A stretch of 61,455 bases of DNA, taken from assembly GCA_963748985.1 (NCBI GenBank), contig CAVVKQ010000006.1, forward strand, positions 1 through 61,455, in the 5' to 3' direction. Source of the stretch: RPQJ01 sp963748985 (lineage in GTDB: Bacteria; Pseudomonadota; Gammaproteobacteria; Steroidobacterales; Steroidobacteraceae). This document shows, piece after piece, positions 35,691-45,233 of this stretch. The notes beneath the pieces are model-generated. The model did not search any database. It had not been told where the DNA came from and was given only the letters and a program-made list of their open reading frames with translations. Position numbers and translations under genes: made by a program. Position 1 is the stretch's first letter; every line of letters begins with the position of its first letter.

Positions 35691-36448
35691 CGCACTTCTC
35701 CGTCGAGCTGGGCGTAAAGCACCTTCGGCTCGGTATTCAAGTCCGGCTTCAGGACACTGATCTGGTTCACGCGGTGAAAGCGCACCAGGCGGTCAGCCTT
35801 GCCCTTCAGGTCACCGAAGATCCTCGCCTCCGTCGGGCAAACCTCGACACACGCCGGCAGCAGACCCTCGGTTATGCGGTGGTAGCAGAACGTGCACTTG
35901 TCTGCCGTTTTTGTCCGCGGGTTCAGATACCGCGCACCGTACGGGCAGGCCTGGATGCAGTAGCGGCAGCCGATGCAGCGCTTCTCGTCCACCAGGACGA
36001 CGCCGTCCTGCGTCTGGAAGGTCGCACCCACTGGGCAGACCTGCACGCAGGGCGGGTGTGCGCACTGGTTGCAGAGCTTGGGCACGAAGAACGTGCGCAC
36101 GACGGTTGGATCCTCCGGCGGCGCCTGTTCCGGCAGCCCGGCGCGCGTGCTGATGCATTCGACACTGGTCTCGCCGTTCTCGTGTATCTGGTAGCGCTCG
36201 ATCCAGGTGCGGAAGAAGAACGGCTCGTCGGGCACATTGTTCTCCGCCTTGCAGGCCTCGACGCAGCGATTGCAGCCGATGCACTTGTCGACATCGATGC
36301 CCATGCCGTACCAGTGCCTCGTAGCATCGTAGTCCGCCGGGGTCTTCGCGGGCTCCGCTTTCCCTTCGGCCGCGGGCGCAAGAGCCTGCAGCGTGGCCGC
36401 AGCGGGGAAGAAGAGGATCGCGTCCTTGAGGAACTCGCGCTTGTTCAT
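35687..36448 (-). CDS. Four-cluster [4Fe-4S] ferredoxin subunit (NrfC/PsrB-like)
   Basis: 253 aa from ATG 36448. Four Cys sets give four [4Fe-4S] clusters: CIGCNRCVEAC, CNQC...CVQVCP, CIGCRYCIQACP, and CTFC...CVEVCP. The N-terminus (MNKREFLKDAILFFPAAATLQ) looks like an export signal but lacks the twin arginines of a Tat signal, which is odd for a protein of this class that should reach the periplasm folded. Overlaps its neighbours by 4 nt on both sides. Confidence 0.9.
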   Translation of the reverse strand: MNKREFLKDAILFFPAAATLQALAPAAEGKAEPAKTPADYDATRHWYGMGIDVDKCIGCNRCVEACKAENNVPDEPFFFRTWIERYQIHENGETSVECISTRAGLPEQAPPEDPTVVRTFFVPKLCNQCAHPPCVQVCPVGATFQTQDGVVLVDEKRCIGCRYCIQACPYGARYLNPRTKTADKCTFCYHRITEGLLPACVEVCPTEARIFGDLKGKADRLVRFHRVNQISVLKPDLNTEPKVLYAQLDGEVR

Positions 36449-37185
36449 TTTCGTCCCTCGGGCAGGTGAGCGTAATGGCACTCCCAGCAGACGTAAGTGC
36501 CGCCGTGTGCAGCCATGTCGACGGAGACTTTCGATGCCGCCGGATCGGTCGAACCGGGCACGTGGCACCGCCCGCAGACTTCACGACTGTCGGGCTTGGT
36601 CGGCAGGGCCAGGCGCGGCTCGGTCATGTGCTGCTCATCGACTGCGTGACAGCTCGCGCAAGGCAGCAGCGCGTGGGTTGACATGGCCTTCGTGTGCTCG
36701 ATGCGACCGTGACAACCCGTGCACTCCGTCGGCGCCTTCGGCGGCACTGGATCGTGTGGATCGTGACAGGAGACGCACTTCTTGCGCGGCCGGTGCTTGA
36801 GCGGATCAACCTGGGGGAAGCCGTTGGGACGTGAAGAATCGTAGCCGTGGCAGGCGAGGCAGGCCTCGCGTTCGCGCGGCAGCGGGGGCTTCGCGGCGTT
36901 CTCGTCGGCCGCATGGCTGGCCGCGGGGCCATGGCAGTTCTCGCAACCGATGTTGCGGTGCTTGCCGCCGTACTTGAGTTCGAACTGTTCCCCATGGCAC
37001 TCGCGGCACACTGCGACGCCGGCATGGCGCAGCGGCTTCGCCATCTCCCGCTCGGCCGCAGCCGCCTGGTGCGGTCGCGCCGAGAACAGCGACTCCGGCA
37101 GGATCACGAAGCGCAGCAACAGGACGACCGCCGCGATGACGGCGATGACGATGCCGAGACGCGTCACCTGCTCAGGAAATTTCAC
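36445..37185 (-). CDS. Membrane-anchored octaheme c-type cytochrome
   Basis: 246 aa. One N-terminal membrane helix (IVIAVIAAVVLLLRFVIL), uncleaved by appearance, then eight CXXCH sites: CRECH, CENCH, CLACH, CVSCH, CTGCH, CASCH, CGRCH, CWECH. It is the first gene of the four-gene operon with ferredoxin, NrfD-type protein and monoheme cytochrome. It probably accepts electrons from the Fe-S subunit and passes them into the periplasmic pool. No catalytic Lys/Tyr heme motif is visible, so an enzymatic reductase role is not supported. Confidence 0.88.
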   Translation of the reverse strand: MKFPEQVTRLGIVIAVIAAVVLLLRFVILPESLFSARPHQAAAAEREMAKPLRHAGVAVCRECHGEQFELKYGGKHRNIGCENCHGPAASHAADENAAKPPLPREREACLACHGYDSSRPNGFPQVDPLKHRPRKKCVSCHDPHDPVPPKAPTECTGCHGRIEHTKAMSTHALLPCASCHAVDEQHMTEPRLALPTKPDSREVCGRCHVPGSTDPAASKVSVDMAAHGGTYVCWECHYAHLPEGRK

Positions 37186-37188
37186 GGA

Positions 37189-38970
37189 TCAGCCCCCCAC
37201 TGTTTGAGTCATGCCCGAGGTCACGCGGGCTTTGTCGCCGCCACGGCGCAGGCGCGGCGCGATGATGAGTGCGGCACCGTAGAGCGCCAGCGCGATGAAC
37301 AGCGTCGCCGGTCGCGAGAACTTGAAGTCCTGCACAACCATCTTCAGGCCGATCACGACCAGAAGCGGATAGACCAGCCACGTCCATTCGCGGAACCGCG
37401 CCTGGCGACCGGCCCACGCAATCACCAGCGCGGCCACGGCGAGCACTCCAGTGCGCAATGTAGCCAGCGCGCCGAGGTCCACGCTGCGATCGGCCAGCCC
37501 GGCTGCTGCGGGAGCGAGCACGCCGGTCACCGCGCCACAGGCAACCCAGACGAGAACCACGACGATGATGAGTCTCAGCCCGTTGGCCAGTACGCCACCG
37601 TCTGGACCAGGTCGCGCCGCTGCAAACCATGCCGACAGCGCGCCCGCGACCAGCATGACGATCATTACGGCACTGGGTAGCAACCAGGGCCCGACGGGGT
37701 TGACTGCCAGCGCCCACGCGCCGTATCGCAGTGCCTGCGACGCGACGCTGGCCGCGACGACGTAAGCCGCGCCATGGAGCAGCAGGTACAGCCGGCCGGT
37801 GCGAGACCACATTCCGGCGGCAATCACCGCCAGCACCGCGAATACCATGGCAATCCAGTGCGCGCGAGCCACGAGCGCGAGGCCGGCGACGACCAGCACG
37901 AGCGCGAGCGTCGAGTAGAAATACAGGTTCCTCTCGCAGTCCCGGCGTCCTTCCATGAACACCAACGTCACGACGTAACATGCCGCCCCCATGGCCAGGC
38001 TGATCACACCGATCGCAGCAGGCAGCACACCGGTTGCTTGCGTCAGCATGCTGGTCCCGACGAATGCAATGAGCAGCGCGGCCGCCACTTGCACGATCTC
38101 GAACAGGGCAACGTTGCGACCGCGGACGAGCGTGCGAATCGCGACACTGACGAAGTAGGCGGCGAGCAGTGCCCATTGCAGAAACAAGGCGACGCGGTAC
38201 GCGTCGACGTGGTCCGGAGAGAGTGCACGCAACGTCACTCCAGCGACGACCGCGTCTGCCGTAAGTGCCACCGGCCAGCAGATCCCCATCCAGCCACGCG
38301 AGTAGCCCAGCCACAATGTCGCCACTCCGAGGGCGATCAGGTAGAGCGAGATCGGCACGAACACGCCGGTCTTGGCCAGCAGGACGAGGCTGGTCGGCAG
38401 CGCGGCCAGGATCGCGACCCATGCGACGGCGCGCAGACGCCGGCGCCAACCAACAAGCAGCATGGCCGCGGTCATGATCACCAGACCCGCGGTGCTACCC
38501 GAACCAGTCAGCACCTTGAATCGTGTCGTCGCCTCGATCAGCAGCGGAAACACGACCATGGCCGCCGCAAGCGCATGGACCAGGGCGCTCGATACCAGCC
38601 CAAGCCGACCGGCGCGATCGGCGAGGAAGAGCCACATCAGGCCGTATGCGAACGCCAGCGCGATGCCAACCTGTGGCGACAACAGGCCCGCTTCCGTCAT
38701 CGCACGCAGGAAGAATCCGCCAGCGAGAACGAGGAAAAGCCGGCCGACCAGGGAAAGGATGGCGATCGGATCGTACGGGTCGCGCTTCGACAGGCCAGGT
38801 GATTCGTGTTTCGGGCCTGGTTGCGCAGGCATTCCGGTACGTGCATCAGCGGCGAGGCGCGCAACAGCAGGAGGCGCCGCTTCCAGGGCGTCGATCCGCT
38901 GTTGAAGCGACTCGATCGTGGATCGCAGGTGCTCGACAGTAGATTCGAGACGGGCGAGACGATCGCCCAT
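37189..38970 (-). CDS. Large polytopic membrane protein with coiled-coil N-terminus (DUF2339-like)
   Basis: 593 aa from ATG 38970, with GGGGAG upstream. The first 40 residues form a heptad-like helix (RLARLESTVEHLRSTIESLQQRIDALE). A linker follows, then some 16-18 hydrophobic segments to the C-terminus. The arrangement resembles DUF2339 proteins; no catalytic motif is visible. It begins the strand block leading into the octaheme operon (3 nt from the octaheme start), so it may be co-transcribed and concern assembly or anchoring of that complex, but this is only position. Confidence 0.7.
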   Translation of the reverse strand: MGDRLARLESTVEHLRSTIESLQQRIDALEAAPPAVARLAADARTGMPAQPGPKHESPGLSKRDPYDPIAILSLVGRLFLVLAGGFFLRAMTEAGLLSPQVGIALAFAYGLMWLFLADRAGRLGLVSSALVHALAAAMVVFPLLIEATTRFKVLTGSGSTAGLVIMTAAMLLVGWRRRLRAVAWVAILAALPTSLVLLAKTGVFVPISLYLIALGVATLWLGYSRGWMGICWPVALTADAVVAGVTLRALSPDHVDAYRVALFLQWALLAAYFVSVAIRTLVRGRNVALFEIVQVAAALLIAFVGTSMLTQATGVLPAAIGVISLAMGAACYVVTLVFMEGRRDCERNLYFYSTLALVLVVAGLALVARAHWIAMVFAVLAVIAAGMWSRTGRLYLLLHGAAYVVAASVASQALRYGAWALAVNPVGPWLLPSAVMIVMLVAGALSAWFAAARPGPDGGVLANGLRLIIVVVLVWVACGAVTGVLAPAAAGLADRSVDLGALATLRTGVLAVAALVIAWAGRQARFREWTWLVYPLLVVIGLKMVVQDFKFSRPATLFIALALYGAALIIAPRLRRGGDKARVTSGMTQTVGG

Positions 38971-39212
38971 GATTTCACTCCCCCTACTCACCGGCCGCAG
39001 ACTTTTAATGCTCGTGCGAGTTCAGCTCGCGGCCTGCCCGCTAAACTCCTGCTGCTGCCGGATAACAACATCGTGCAGCGCAACAATTCATGAGGGCTTG
39101 CGCGTAGAAATCGCTGCGACTGCGCAGTCGCGGGGACGAGCGGGAAGGTGGCGGACGCAGTCAGCGCCCGCCCTGTCCGGATGTGCTGCACTGTGCGATG
39201 CTCGCGCGCCTC

Positions 39213-41036
39213 ATGCCACTGCTCACGCTGCTTCGCGCCGAACTCGCCTTCGGCACCCACCCCCTTCTCGACCGCGCCGAGTTCAGTCTCGAACCGGGCG
39301 AACGCGTCGGGCTGATCGGCCGCAACGGCACCGGCAAGTCGTCGCTGCTGGAAGTAATCGCGGGCCGGATCGCACTCGACGACGGCGAGATGCAGAAGTC
39401 CGGCGGGGTGCGCGTGGTATCGATCCGTCAGGAACCCGAGCTGCCGTCCGCGCCGAGCCTGCGCGAATCCCTCGCGCTCTGGGCCGAGCTGGACTCGATC
39501 GAAGACGATCGTGTGCGCTGGCGTGTGGACGCGCGAATCGTCGAGTACCTGCATCGCTTCGGCCTTGAAGGCACCGCAACCACCGCCGGCCTGTCAGGGG
39601 GCGAACGCAAGCGTGCCGCGCTGGCGGGCGCCTTTGCCCTCGAGCCCGACGTGATGCTGCTGGATGAACCCACGAATCACCTCGACATCGACGGCATAGA
39701 ACGGCTCGAGGAGCTGATCATCGCAGGCAGCCCGGCGGTTATCGTCGTTACGCACGACCGCTCCTTCCTCGACCGCGTCGCAACCCGCATCGTCGAGCTC
39801 GATCGCGGGATGCTGCGCTCGTACCAGGGCAATTACGCTGCTTACGAACGACGCAAGGCGGAGCAACTGGCTGAGGAAGCCGTGCTCAACCGCAAGTTCG
39901 ACAAGTTCTGGGCGCAGGAAGAAGTCTGGATCCGCAGGGGCATCGAGGCGCGACGCACTCGCAACGAAGGCCGGGTCAAGCGCCTGGAGCAGCTGCGGCG
40001 CGAGCGCGATGCGCGGCGCGAGCGGTTGGGCAACGTGAAGCTCAACGTGGATTCCGGCGAGCGCTCGGGCAAGCTGGTCGCGGAATTACGCAACGTCACC
40101 AAGGCATTCGACGGTCGAGCCGTGGTGCGCAACCTCGATCTGCGCGTGATGCGCGGCGACCGCCTCGGACTCATCGGCCCGAACGGCGCTGGCAAGTCGA
40201 CGCTGCTCAAGCTCATTCTTGGTACGCTCGAACCCGACAACGGCGAAGTCAGGTTCGGCTCGCAGGTCAGCGTCGCCTACTTCGACCAGCTGCGCGCGCA
40301 GCTCGATCTCGATGCCACGGTGGCCGGCACCGTCAGCCCCAACTCCGACTGGGTCGGTGAAGGCGAATCACGCCGTCACGTCGTGAGCTACCTGGCCGAC
40401 TTCCTGTTTCCTGCGCAACGGGCGGAATCGCCGGTGCGCATGCTCTCCGGTGGCGAGCGCAACCGGCTGTTGCTGGCGCGGCTCTTCGCGCGGCCGGCGA
40501 ACGTGCTGGTGATGGACGAACCCACCAACGATCTCGACATCGAATCGCTGGAACTGCTGGAGCAGACGCTGCAGGACTACTCCGGCACGCTGCTGCTGGT
40601 GAGCCACGACCGCACGTTCCTCGACAACGTGGTGACCCAGGTGCTTGCGCCGCTGGGCGACGGCCGCTGGCGCGAATACGTAGGCGGCTACAGCGACTGG
40701 CTGCGGCAACGGCCGGCAGCGAAGCCCGCAACCACGACCCCTCACGCTCACGTTCCCGCCCCGGCCTTGGCGCGAGGTGGCACTGGGAAATTGCCGGCCA
40801 GGATGAGCTACAAGGAAACGCGGGAGCTGGCGCAGTTGCCGCTGCAGATCGAGGCGCTCGAAGGCGAACAGCGCGCGTTGACGCAGGCGATGAGCGGGCC
40901 AGAGTACCACCGGCGAGGCGGCGAGCAGATGCGCAAGGACGCCGCTCGTGCGACGGAAATCGAGCGGGCGCTGGAGGTGGCGTTCGAGCGGTGGGCGGAA
41001 CTCGACGCGAAGAACAACGCCAGCGGGCGCGGGTGA
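39213..41036 (+). CDS. uup: ABC-F ATPase Uup
   Basis: 607 aa from ATG 39213; two in-frame ATGs at 39183 and 39198 are possible. Two ATPase domains: Walker A GLIGRNGTGKSSL and GLIGPNGAGKSTL; signature LSGGERKR and LSGGERNR; Walker B LLDEPTNHLD and MDEPTNDLD. A C-terminal coiled-coil arm (after residue 520) is typical of Uup. No membrane segment. It acts in the cytoplasm, in ribosome or DNA-associated processes such as tolerance of branched DNA. Confidence 0.92.
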   Translation: MPLLTLLRAELAFGTHPLLDRAEFSLEPGERVGLIGRNGTGKSSLLEVIAGRIALDDGEMQKSGGVRVVSIRQEPELPSAPSLRESLALWAELDSIEDDRVRWRVDARIVEYLHRFGLEGTATTAGLSGGERKRAALAGAFALEPDVMLLDEPTNHLDIDGIERLEELIIAGSPAVIVVTHDRSFLDRVATRIVELDRGMLRSYQGNYAAYERRKAEQLAEEAVLNRKFDKFWAQEEVWIRRGIEARRTRNEGRVKRLEQLRRERDARRERLGNVKLNVDSGERSGKLVAELRNVTKAFDGRAVVRNLDLRVMRGDRLGLIGPNGAGKSTLLKLILGTLEPDNGEVRFGSQVSVAYFDQLRAQLDLDATVAGTVSPNSDWVGEGESRRHVVSYLADFLFPAQRAESPVRMLSGGERNRLLLARLFARPANVLVMDEPTNDLDIESLELLEQTLQDYSGTLLLVSHDRTFLDNVVTQVLAPLGDGRWREYVGGYSDWLRQRPAAKPATTTPHAHVPAPALARGGTGKLPARMSYKETRELAQLPLQIEALEGEQRALTQAMSGPEYHRRGGEQMRKDAARATEIERALEVAFERWAELDAKNNASGRG

Positions 41037-41081
41037 GCCGGCCGTCTGGCACTGGCGCAGGCCGTCGTCAGCGCCGCGTAG

Positions 41082-42098
41082 TCAATGCTGCAGCCACTGC
41101 AGCTGCCAGAGATCCTTGCCCGTAGCCATGAGAATGGGGCGGAGGGCGAGCTGCCCTGATTTCCCGATACTACGCTCGAGATAGCGCAACTCTTCAATCT
41201 GCGCCTTCACCTCGTCGTCGAGTGGCGGCTCGTCGAAGCCGCTCTCCCGCAGCATCAGCACGCCCTTGGCGCGCAAGGCGAGTTCGCAGTGCAGGCGCAG
41301 GTAACACAGCATGTCCGCGAGAACCGGGCCGTCGAACCTGTCCTGCAGTGAGTTCACGTAGCGCCCGGCGTGCGAATCGAGGAACTCGCCGGCGTTGATC
41401 GTCTCGATCAGCTGCACGTCGGAATCGAGGTCCGACTCGAGCCAGTCGCGCAGCGTTCGTTCGCTGTTCTCGAATGCAAAGTAGATCAGCGGCGGCAGCA
41501 GCATGAGCACGCCCAGGGTCGCGAACACCGGACGCACCAGCAGCGTGTTGTAGACGCCGTGCAGGATGACGGCGGCGACCAGTCCCGGCAGGAAGACGCG
41601 CAGCCACTTGTCGGGGAAGCGTTCGGCCTGCGACACCGCGACGATGGCGAAAACGGCGGTGGCACCGCCGTGCATGATCGCCGTGCCGAAGCCGCGGATG
41701 ACCTGCACGACGGGATGCGTCTCGGGCCGCATCATCAGGAAGTACAGGTTTTCGAACAGGGCGAATCCCGTCCCGACGGCGAACCCGTAAATCGCCGCGT
41801 CGACGAGCATGCCGATGCGACGGGTGCGGATCAGGTAGACGATCAGCGCTGCCTTGAGCGACTCCTCCAGCCAAGGCGAAATCCAGCGTGAATAAGGCAC
41901 GTAGCCAATGTCGATGCGGTCGAGCAGCAGGCCGTTGATCCAGTAGCCGGCGAATGCGGCGAGCATGCCGGCCGCAGCGGCGACGATGATCGCCTTGGCG
42001 CGCACGACCTTGAAACTGTCGAAATAGACCAGGGCGCCCAGGAACACGAGTACCGGCAGCAGCGCCATGGTGCCGCGAAAGATCCAGTGCAGGATCAT
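41082..42098 (-). CDS. PrsW-family intramembrane metalloprotease
   Basis: 338 aa with about eight membrane segments. The family motifs are present: PWLEESLKAAL (EExxK), FALFENLYF (FxxxE) and HGGATAVFAI plus a later ILHGVYNT (HxxxD/H-like). In Bacillus, PrsW cleaves the anti-sigma factor RsiW. An ECF sigma/anti-sigma pair lies 4 kb upstream here, but no direct link is shown. The last 130 residues are soluble and helical, with no known domain recognised. Confidence 0.87.
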   Translation of the reverse strand: MILHWIFRGTMALLPVLVFLGALVYFDSFKVVRAKAIIVAAAAGMLAAFAGYWINGLLLDRIDIGYVPYSRWISPWLEESLKAALIVYLIRTRRIGMLVDAAIYGFAVGTGFALFENLYFLMMRPETHPVVQVIRGFGTAIMHGGATAVFAIVAVSQAERFPDKWLRVFLPGLVAAVILHGVYNTLLVRPVFATLGVLMLLPPLIYFAFENSERTLRDWLESDLDSDVQLIETINAGEFLDSHAGRYVNSLQDRFDGPVLADMLCYLRLHCELALRAKGVLMLRESGFDEPPLDDEVKAQIEELRYLERSIGKSGQLALRPILMATGKDLWQLQWLQH

Positions 42099-42128
42099 GC
42101 GCGGCGACCTCGGGCCGTGGAATACGCC

Positions 42129-45113
42129 TTAGAGCACCTTGAGCGACAGCATGATCTCGTCCTCACCCTTGCCGTCACCTTCGAATCCCCTGGCGTAGCC
42201 CAGGGACAGCATCATCGGCAGTCGATTGAGGACGTGCAACTGCAGATCGAACTGCACGCCGACATTGAACGCTTCGACTTTGTCCCGCGGCGAGTCCGGG
42301 TTGGTCACGAGCGCAGTGGTGAAGAGGGCCGAACGGATCCAGCTGCCATAGAAGCCGGGGCTCCCCAGGGCATCGAAGCGGATCGGGGGCAGGTTCAGTT
42401 CGACCATGCCTTTCACGAAGGAACGCCCGTTCAGCGCGTCGATCTCGAACCCCGGCATGCTGAGCAATTCCCGGTAGCGCTGGGCCTCGCCATTGTCGAC
42501 GTAGTTGTTGCGGAACCCGCCGAAGTACGCATTGGCCAGCGGATCTTCGACTTCACCCGACGCCACGCCGGCGCCGGTGCGGATCCAGAGCGAGGTGTGG
42601 TCGAAAGGCAGCGGCCAGCCGATGTCGAAGGTGCCGAACAGGCTCGGCGTGATGTCGCTTTCGGCATGGTAGGCGTGTGCGAGCACGGACCACAGGATGC
42701 CGGTTTCGTCATCGACGCTGCCGACGGAGGATCGCGGGAACTTGTAGACCAGCCCGATTTCCGCCTCGCCGAGCTGGTCGGTTGGGGACTCGACGTTCTG
42801 GAAGCCGGGCAGTGTGTCGAGCTCCCCGAAATAGGCGACCTTGGCGACCAGGCTCAGCGTCTCCGGCGGCTCGTAGAGCAGCGGGTGCTCGTAGGAAACG
42901 AAGCCGCTGTACCCCTTGTGACTGCGCTTGGTCGGACCGAACAGGTCGAAGAAATCGGCCGGATTCCAGCGCAGGCCCGCGGTCCACAGGTAGTGCCTGT
43001 AGATCAGCGACGCGTGCAGACGCTCATCGGACTCCAGCTCGTCGTCCGGGCTGTAGCTGGCCGTGAGGTTCAGGTTGTCGAAGCCGATCGGATCGCTGAA
43101 GCGCGCGAAGGCGCCGAAGGCCACCGAGTCCTTGTAACCCTCGACGATCGGAACCAGCGATTCAAGCGACATCTCGCGCTGCGGATGGTACGGCGCATCG
43201 CGACGGACGCTGGCCTGGTAATCCACCTGGCTCGGCGGCCCAGCGCCCCACAATTGCACGATGGGGTGCGTCGTGGCGATCGCCTCGCCGAGGAAGCGGA
43301 TCGCACTGAGGTCCTCGGTGGGTTGGGGCTCGATCGTTGCCGGCACGAACCCCTCGGCCGCGTAGTGGAAGACGACCAGCCGCTTGTCGTCGAGCTGCAT
43401 CGGCCTGAAAAAGCCGACATCCGCGTTGCTCAGCGCCTCGAGTTTCCCCGTGGCGAGTTCGTACCGGTAGATGTTGGAGACGCCCGTGTAATACGAGCTG
43501 CCGTACAGGTAGCGGCCGTCGGGAGAAAACGTGAAGCCTTCCGGCAACGCCGTGCCGAGTTCGAACTTGTGCAATGGCGTTGGGTCGCCCGCCAGCAGCT
43601 TTTCGGCGCTCATCACGCGCAGTTGCATCACCTGCACACCCGAACGCTCGCCGTCGGGCCCCGCCATCGACAGGGACACAAGCTTGCCATCGGGCGAGAC
43701 GTCGAGGTCGAACGGCACCTCACCGAACGGGTAGACGTGGAGAGTCTGCCATTCCTTGTAGGGGTACGGGATGCGCACGACCATCACGAAGCCATTGTTG
43801 GTGCGCAGGCCCCACAGCGAACGGTCCACCGGGTTATAGGCGAGATCGCCGATGCGTGCGGCGGCGAACAGCTCGCGTGTCGCGCCGGTCTTGAGGTCGT
43901 ATTCGTTGAGGTTGCGGTAGGTGAGATTGTCGCTCGTGTAGAACAGCTTCTCGCCTTGCGGATCGTACGCGAGCGATGCAACACGATAGGACACGGCGCC
44001 CTCGATCTCCGCGAGTTCGGTGACTGCGCCTGTCGCCACGTCGATGCTGACGAGGTGCGGCACGCGGCCTGCATAGCGAACCGCTGCATACAGCCGGGTC
44101 TTGTCCTTGCTCAAGTACGATCGTGAGATTGCACCGAGCCCGCGGCGCGCAATTTCGGTGTACGGAGTGATCGGGTGCTCGCGCACCGACTTCAGGTTGG
44201 CCTCCTGGAATTCACGCTCCCAACCGATCCAGTCCTGCCAGGCTTCTGGTAGCGGCTTGCCGAAAACGCGTTCAAAGTCACGCGCGTAATAGCTTTCTGT
44301 GCGATCCGCGCGCCGCAGCCAGTCGATCACCTTCTCGGGTGTGTACTGCAACGCGAGGTAGCTCATGAAGCGCGTGCCGTAGAGGTACGCATTTGCGCCG
44401 GACTGGAAGTCGACTTCCGTGCCTTTCGACACCAGGCCCAGCGGATCATAGAACGTGGCTTTATCGCGCACCATCGCGCGGAAAACCATCTCGTCGTAGC
44501 CGCCCTGCGCACGGCCGAGTCCACCGCCGTACCAGGTCTCCATGAAGACGGCGCTGCCTTCCTGGTACCAACGCGGTGTCGAAGCCCGCGGGTTGGTGAG
44601 GTAGTTGTAGAGAATGGTTTCGGGGTGCTCGGCCGCGGGTGCGACTTTGCCACCGAGCCAGCGGCGTGCCGTCTCGTCGGATTGACTTGCCTGATCGCCG
44701 ACGACGGTGTGCACCAACTCGTGGTTCGACAACGTGTAGACCCGTTCACCCGGACTGAACGTCTCGAACGACAGCACTGGTGGCGCGACGTCGATGAAGA
44801 TCCGATTGCGGGGCGCGCCGAGGATCGCGGTCGCATTGCCGCGGTCGCTGAAGTCCTGCAGCAGGATCGACACCTTGCCGTCCGGCTGGTAGCCGAACAG
44901 TTTCTTCTGTGCGTTGAGGCTGTTCAGGAAACTCTGGGTGACGTACGGCGCGAGGGACGCGCCCGATGGATCGAAGTAGACGACCTGGAGTTCGTCGGTC
45001 TCGATGATCTTCAGATCCTGCGCACGCGCCTGACCGCCGCTGGCGAATGCCGCAATGAAGACCGCAGCAGCCTGCGCGAGATGCCCCCGCATCCGGCGCG
45101 TCTTTATTCTCAT
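42129..45113 (-). CDS. Secreted gluzincin-type peptidase with beta-propeller and C-terminal beta-barrel
   Basis: 994 aa from ATG 45113. Signal peptide to about residue 31 (GQARAQ). A zinc site HELVH at 131-135 and a third-ligand-like WYQEGSAVFME with Glu185 define a gluzincin peptidase domain. From about 330 to 640 there are TolB/WD40-like blades (DVSPDGKLVSL, TFSPDGRYLYG). The last 350 residues alternate as beta-strands (SLIYRHYLWTAGLRWNP and others) and end in LSLKVL, suggesting an outer-membrane barrel. The protein would therefore be an outer-membrane-anchored protease. I know no characterised homologue with this order. A terminator lies between it and the upstream repeat protein. Confidence 0.78.
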   Translation of the reverse strand: MRIKTRRMRGHLAQAAAVFIAAFASGGQARAQDLKIIETDELQVVYFDPSGASLAPYVTQSFLNSLNAQKKLFGYQPDGKVSILLQDFSDRGNATAILGAPRNRIFIDVAPPVLSFETFSPGERVYTLSNHELVHTVVGDQASQSDETARRWLGGKVAPAAEHPETILYNYLTNPRASTPRWYQEGSAVFMETWYGGGLGRAQGGYDEMVFRAMVRDKATFYDPLGLVSKGTEVDFQSGANAYLYGTRFMSYLALQYTPEKVIDWLRRADRTESYYARDFERVFGKPLPEAWQDWIGWEREFQEANLKSVREHPITPYTEIARRGLGAISRSYLSKDKTRLYAAVRYAGRVPHLVSIDVATGAVTELAEIEGAVSYRVASLAYDPQGEKLFYTSDNLTYRNLNEYDLKTGATRELFAAARIGDLAYNPVDRSLWGLRTNNGFVMVVRIPYPYKEWQTLHVYPFGEVPFDLDVSPDGKLVSLSMAGPDGERSGVQVMQLRVMSAEKLLAGDPTPLHKFELGTALPEGFTFSPDGRYLYGSSYYTGVSNIYRYELATGKLEALSNADVGFFRPMQLDDKRLVVFHYAAEGFVPATIEPQPTEDLSAIRFLGEAIATTHPIVQLWGAGPPSQVDYQASVRRDAPYHPQREMSLESLVPIVEGYKDSVAFGAFARFSDPIGFDNLNLTASYSPDDELESDERLHASLIYRHYLWTAGLRWNPADFFDLFGPTKRSHKGYSGFVSYEHPLLYEPPETLSLVAKVAYFGELDTLPGFQNVESPTDQLGEAEIGLVYKFPRSSVGSVDDETGILWSVLAHAYHAESDITPSLFGTFDIGWPLPFDHTSLWIRTGAGVASGEVEDPLANAYFGGFRNNYVDNGEAQRYRELLSMPGFEIDALNGRSFVKGMVELNLPPIRFDALGSPGFYGSWIRSALFTTALVTNPDSPRDKVEAFNVGVQFDLQLHVLNRLPMMLSLGYARGFEGDGKGEDEIMLSLKVL

Positions 45114-45161
45114 GACGCCGCGCCTATCGCGGGCCCTCCCAGCGCGCCCGCCCCGGAAATG

Positions 45162-45193
45162 AAAAAAACGGACCCTTCCCGAGGAAGGGTCCG
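45162..45193 (-). terminator. Terminator after the Gly-Ala-Ala repeat protein
   Basis: Eleven-bp stem CGGACCCTTCC/GGAAGGGTCCG followed on the minus strand by seven T. It separates the repeat-protein gene from the peptidase gene downstream. Confidence 0.88.
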
Positions 45194-45233
45194 CTCTCAA
45201 TCACATCAGCCCTGCTGAACGCAGAGCCGCGAC

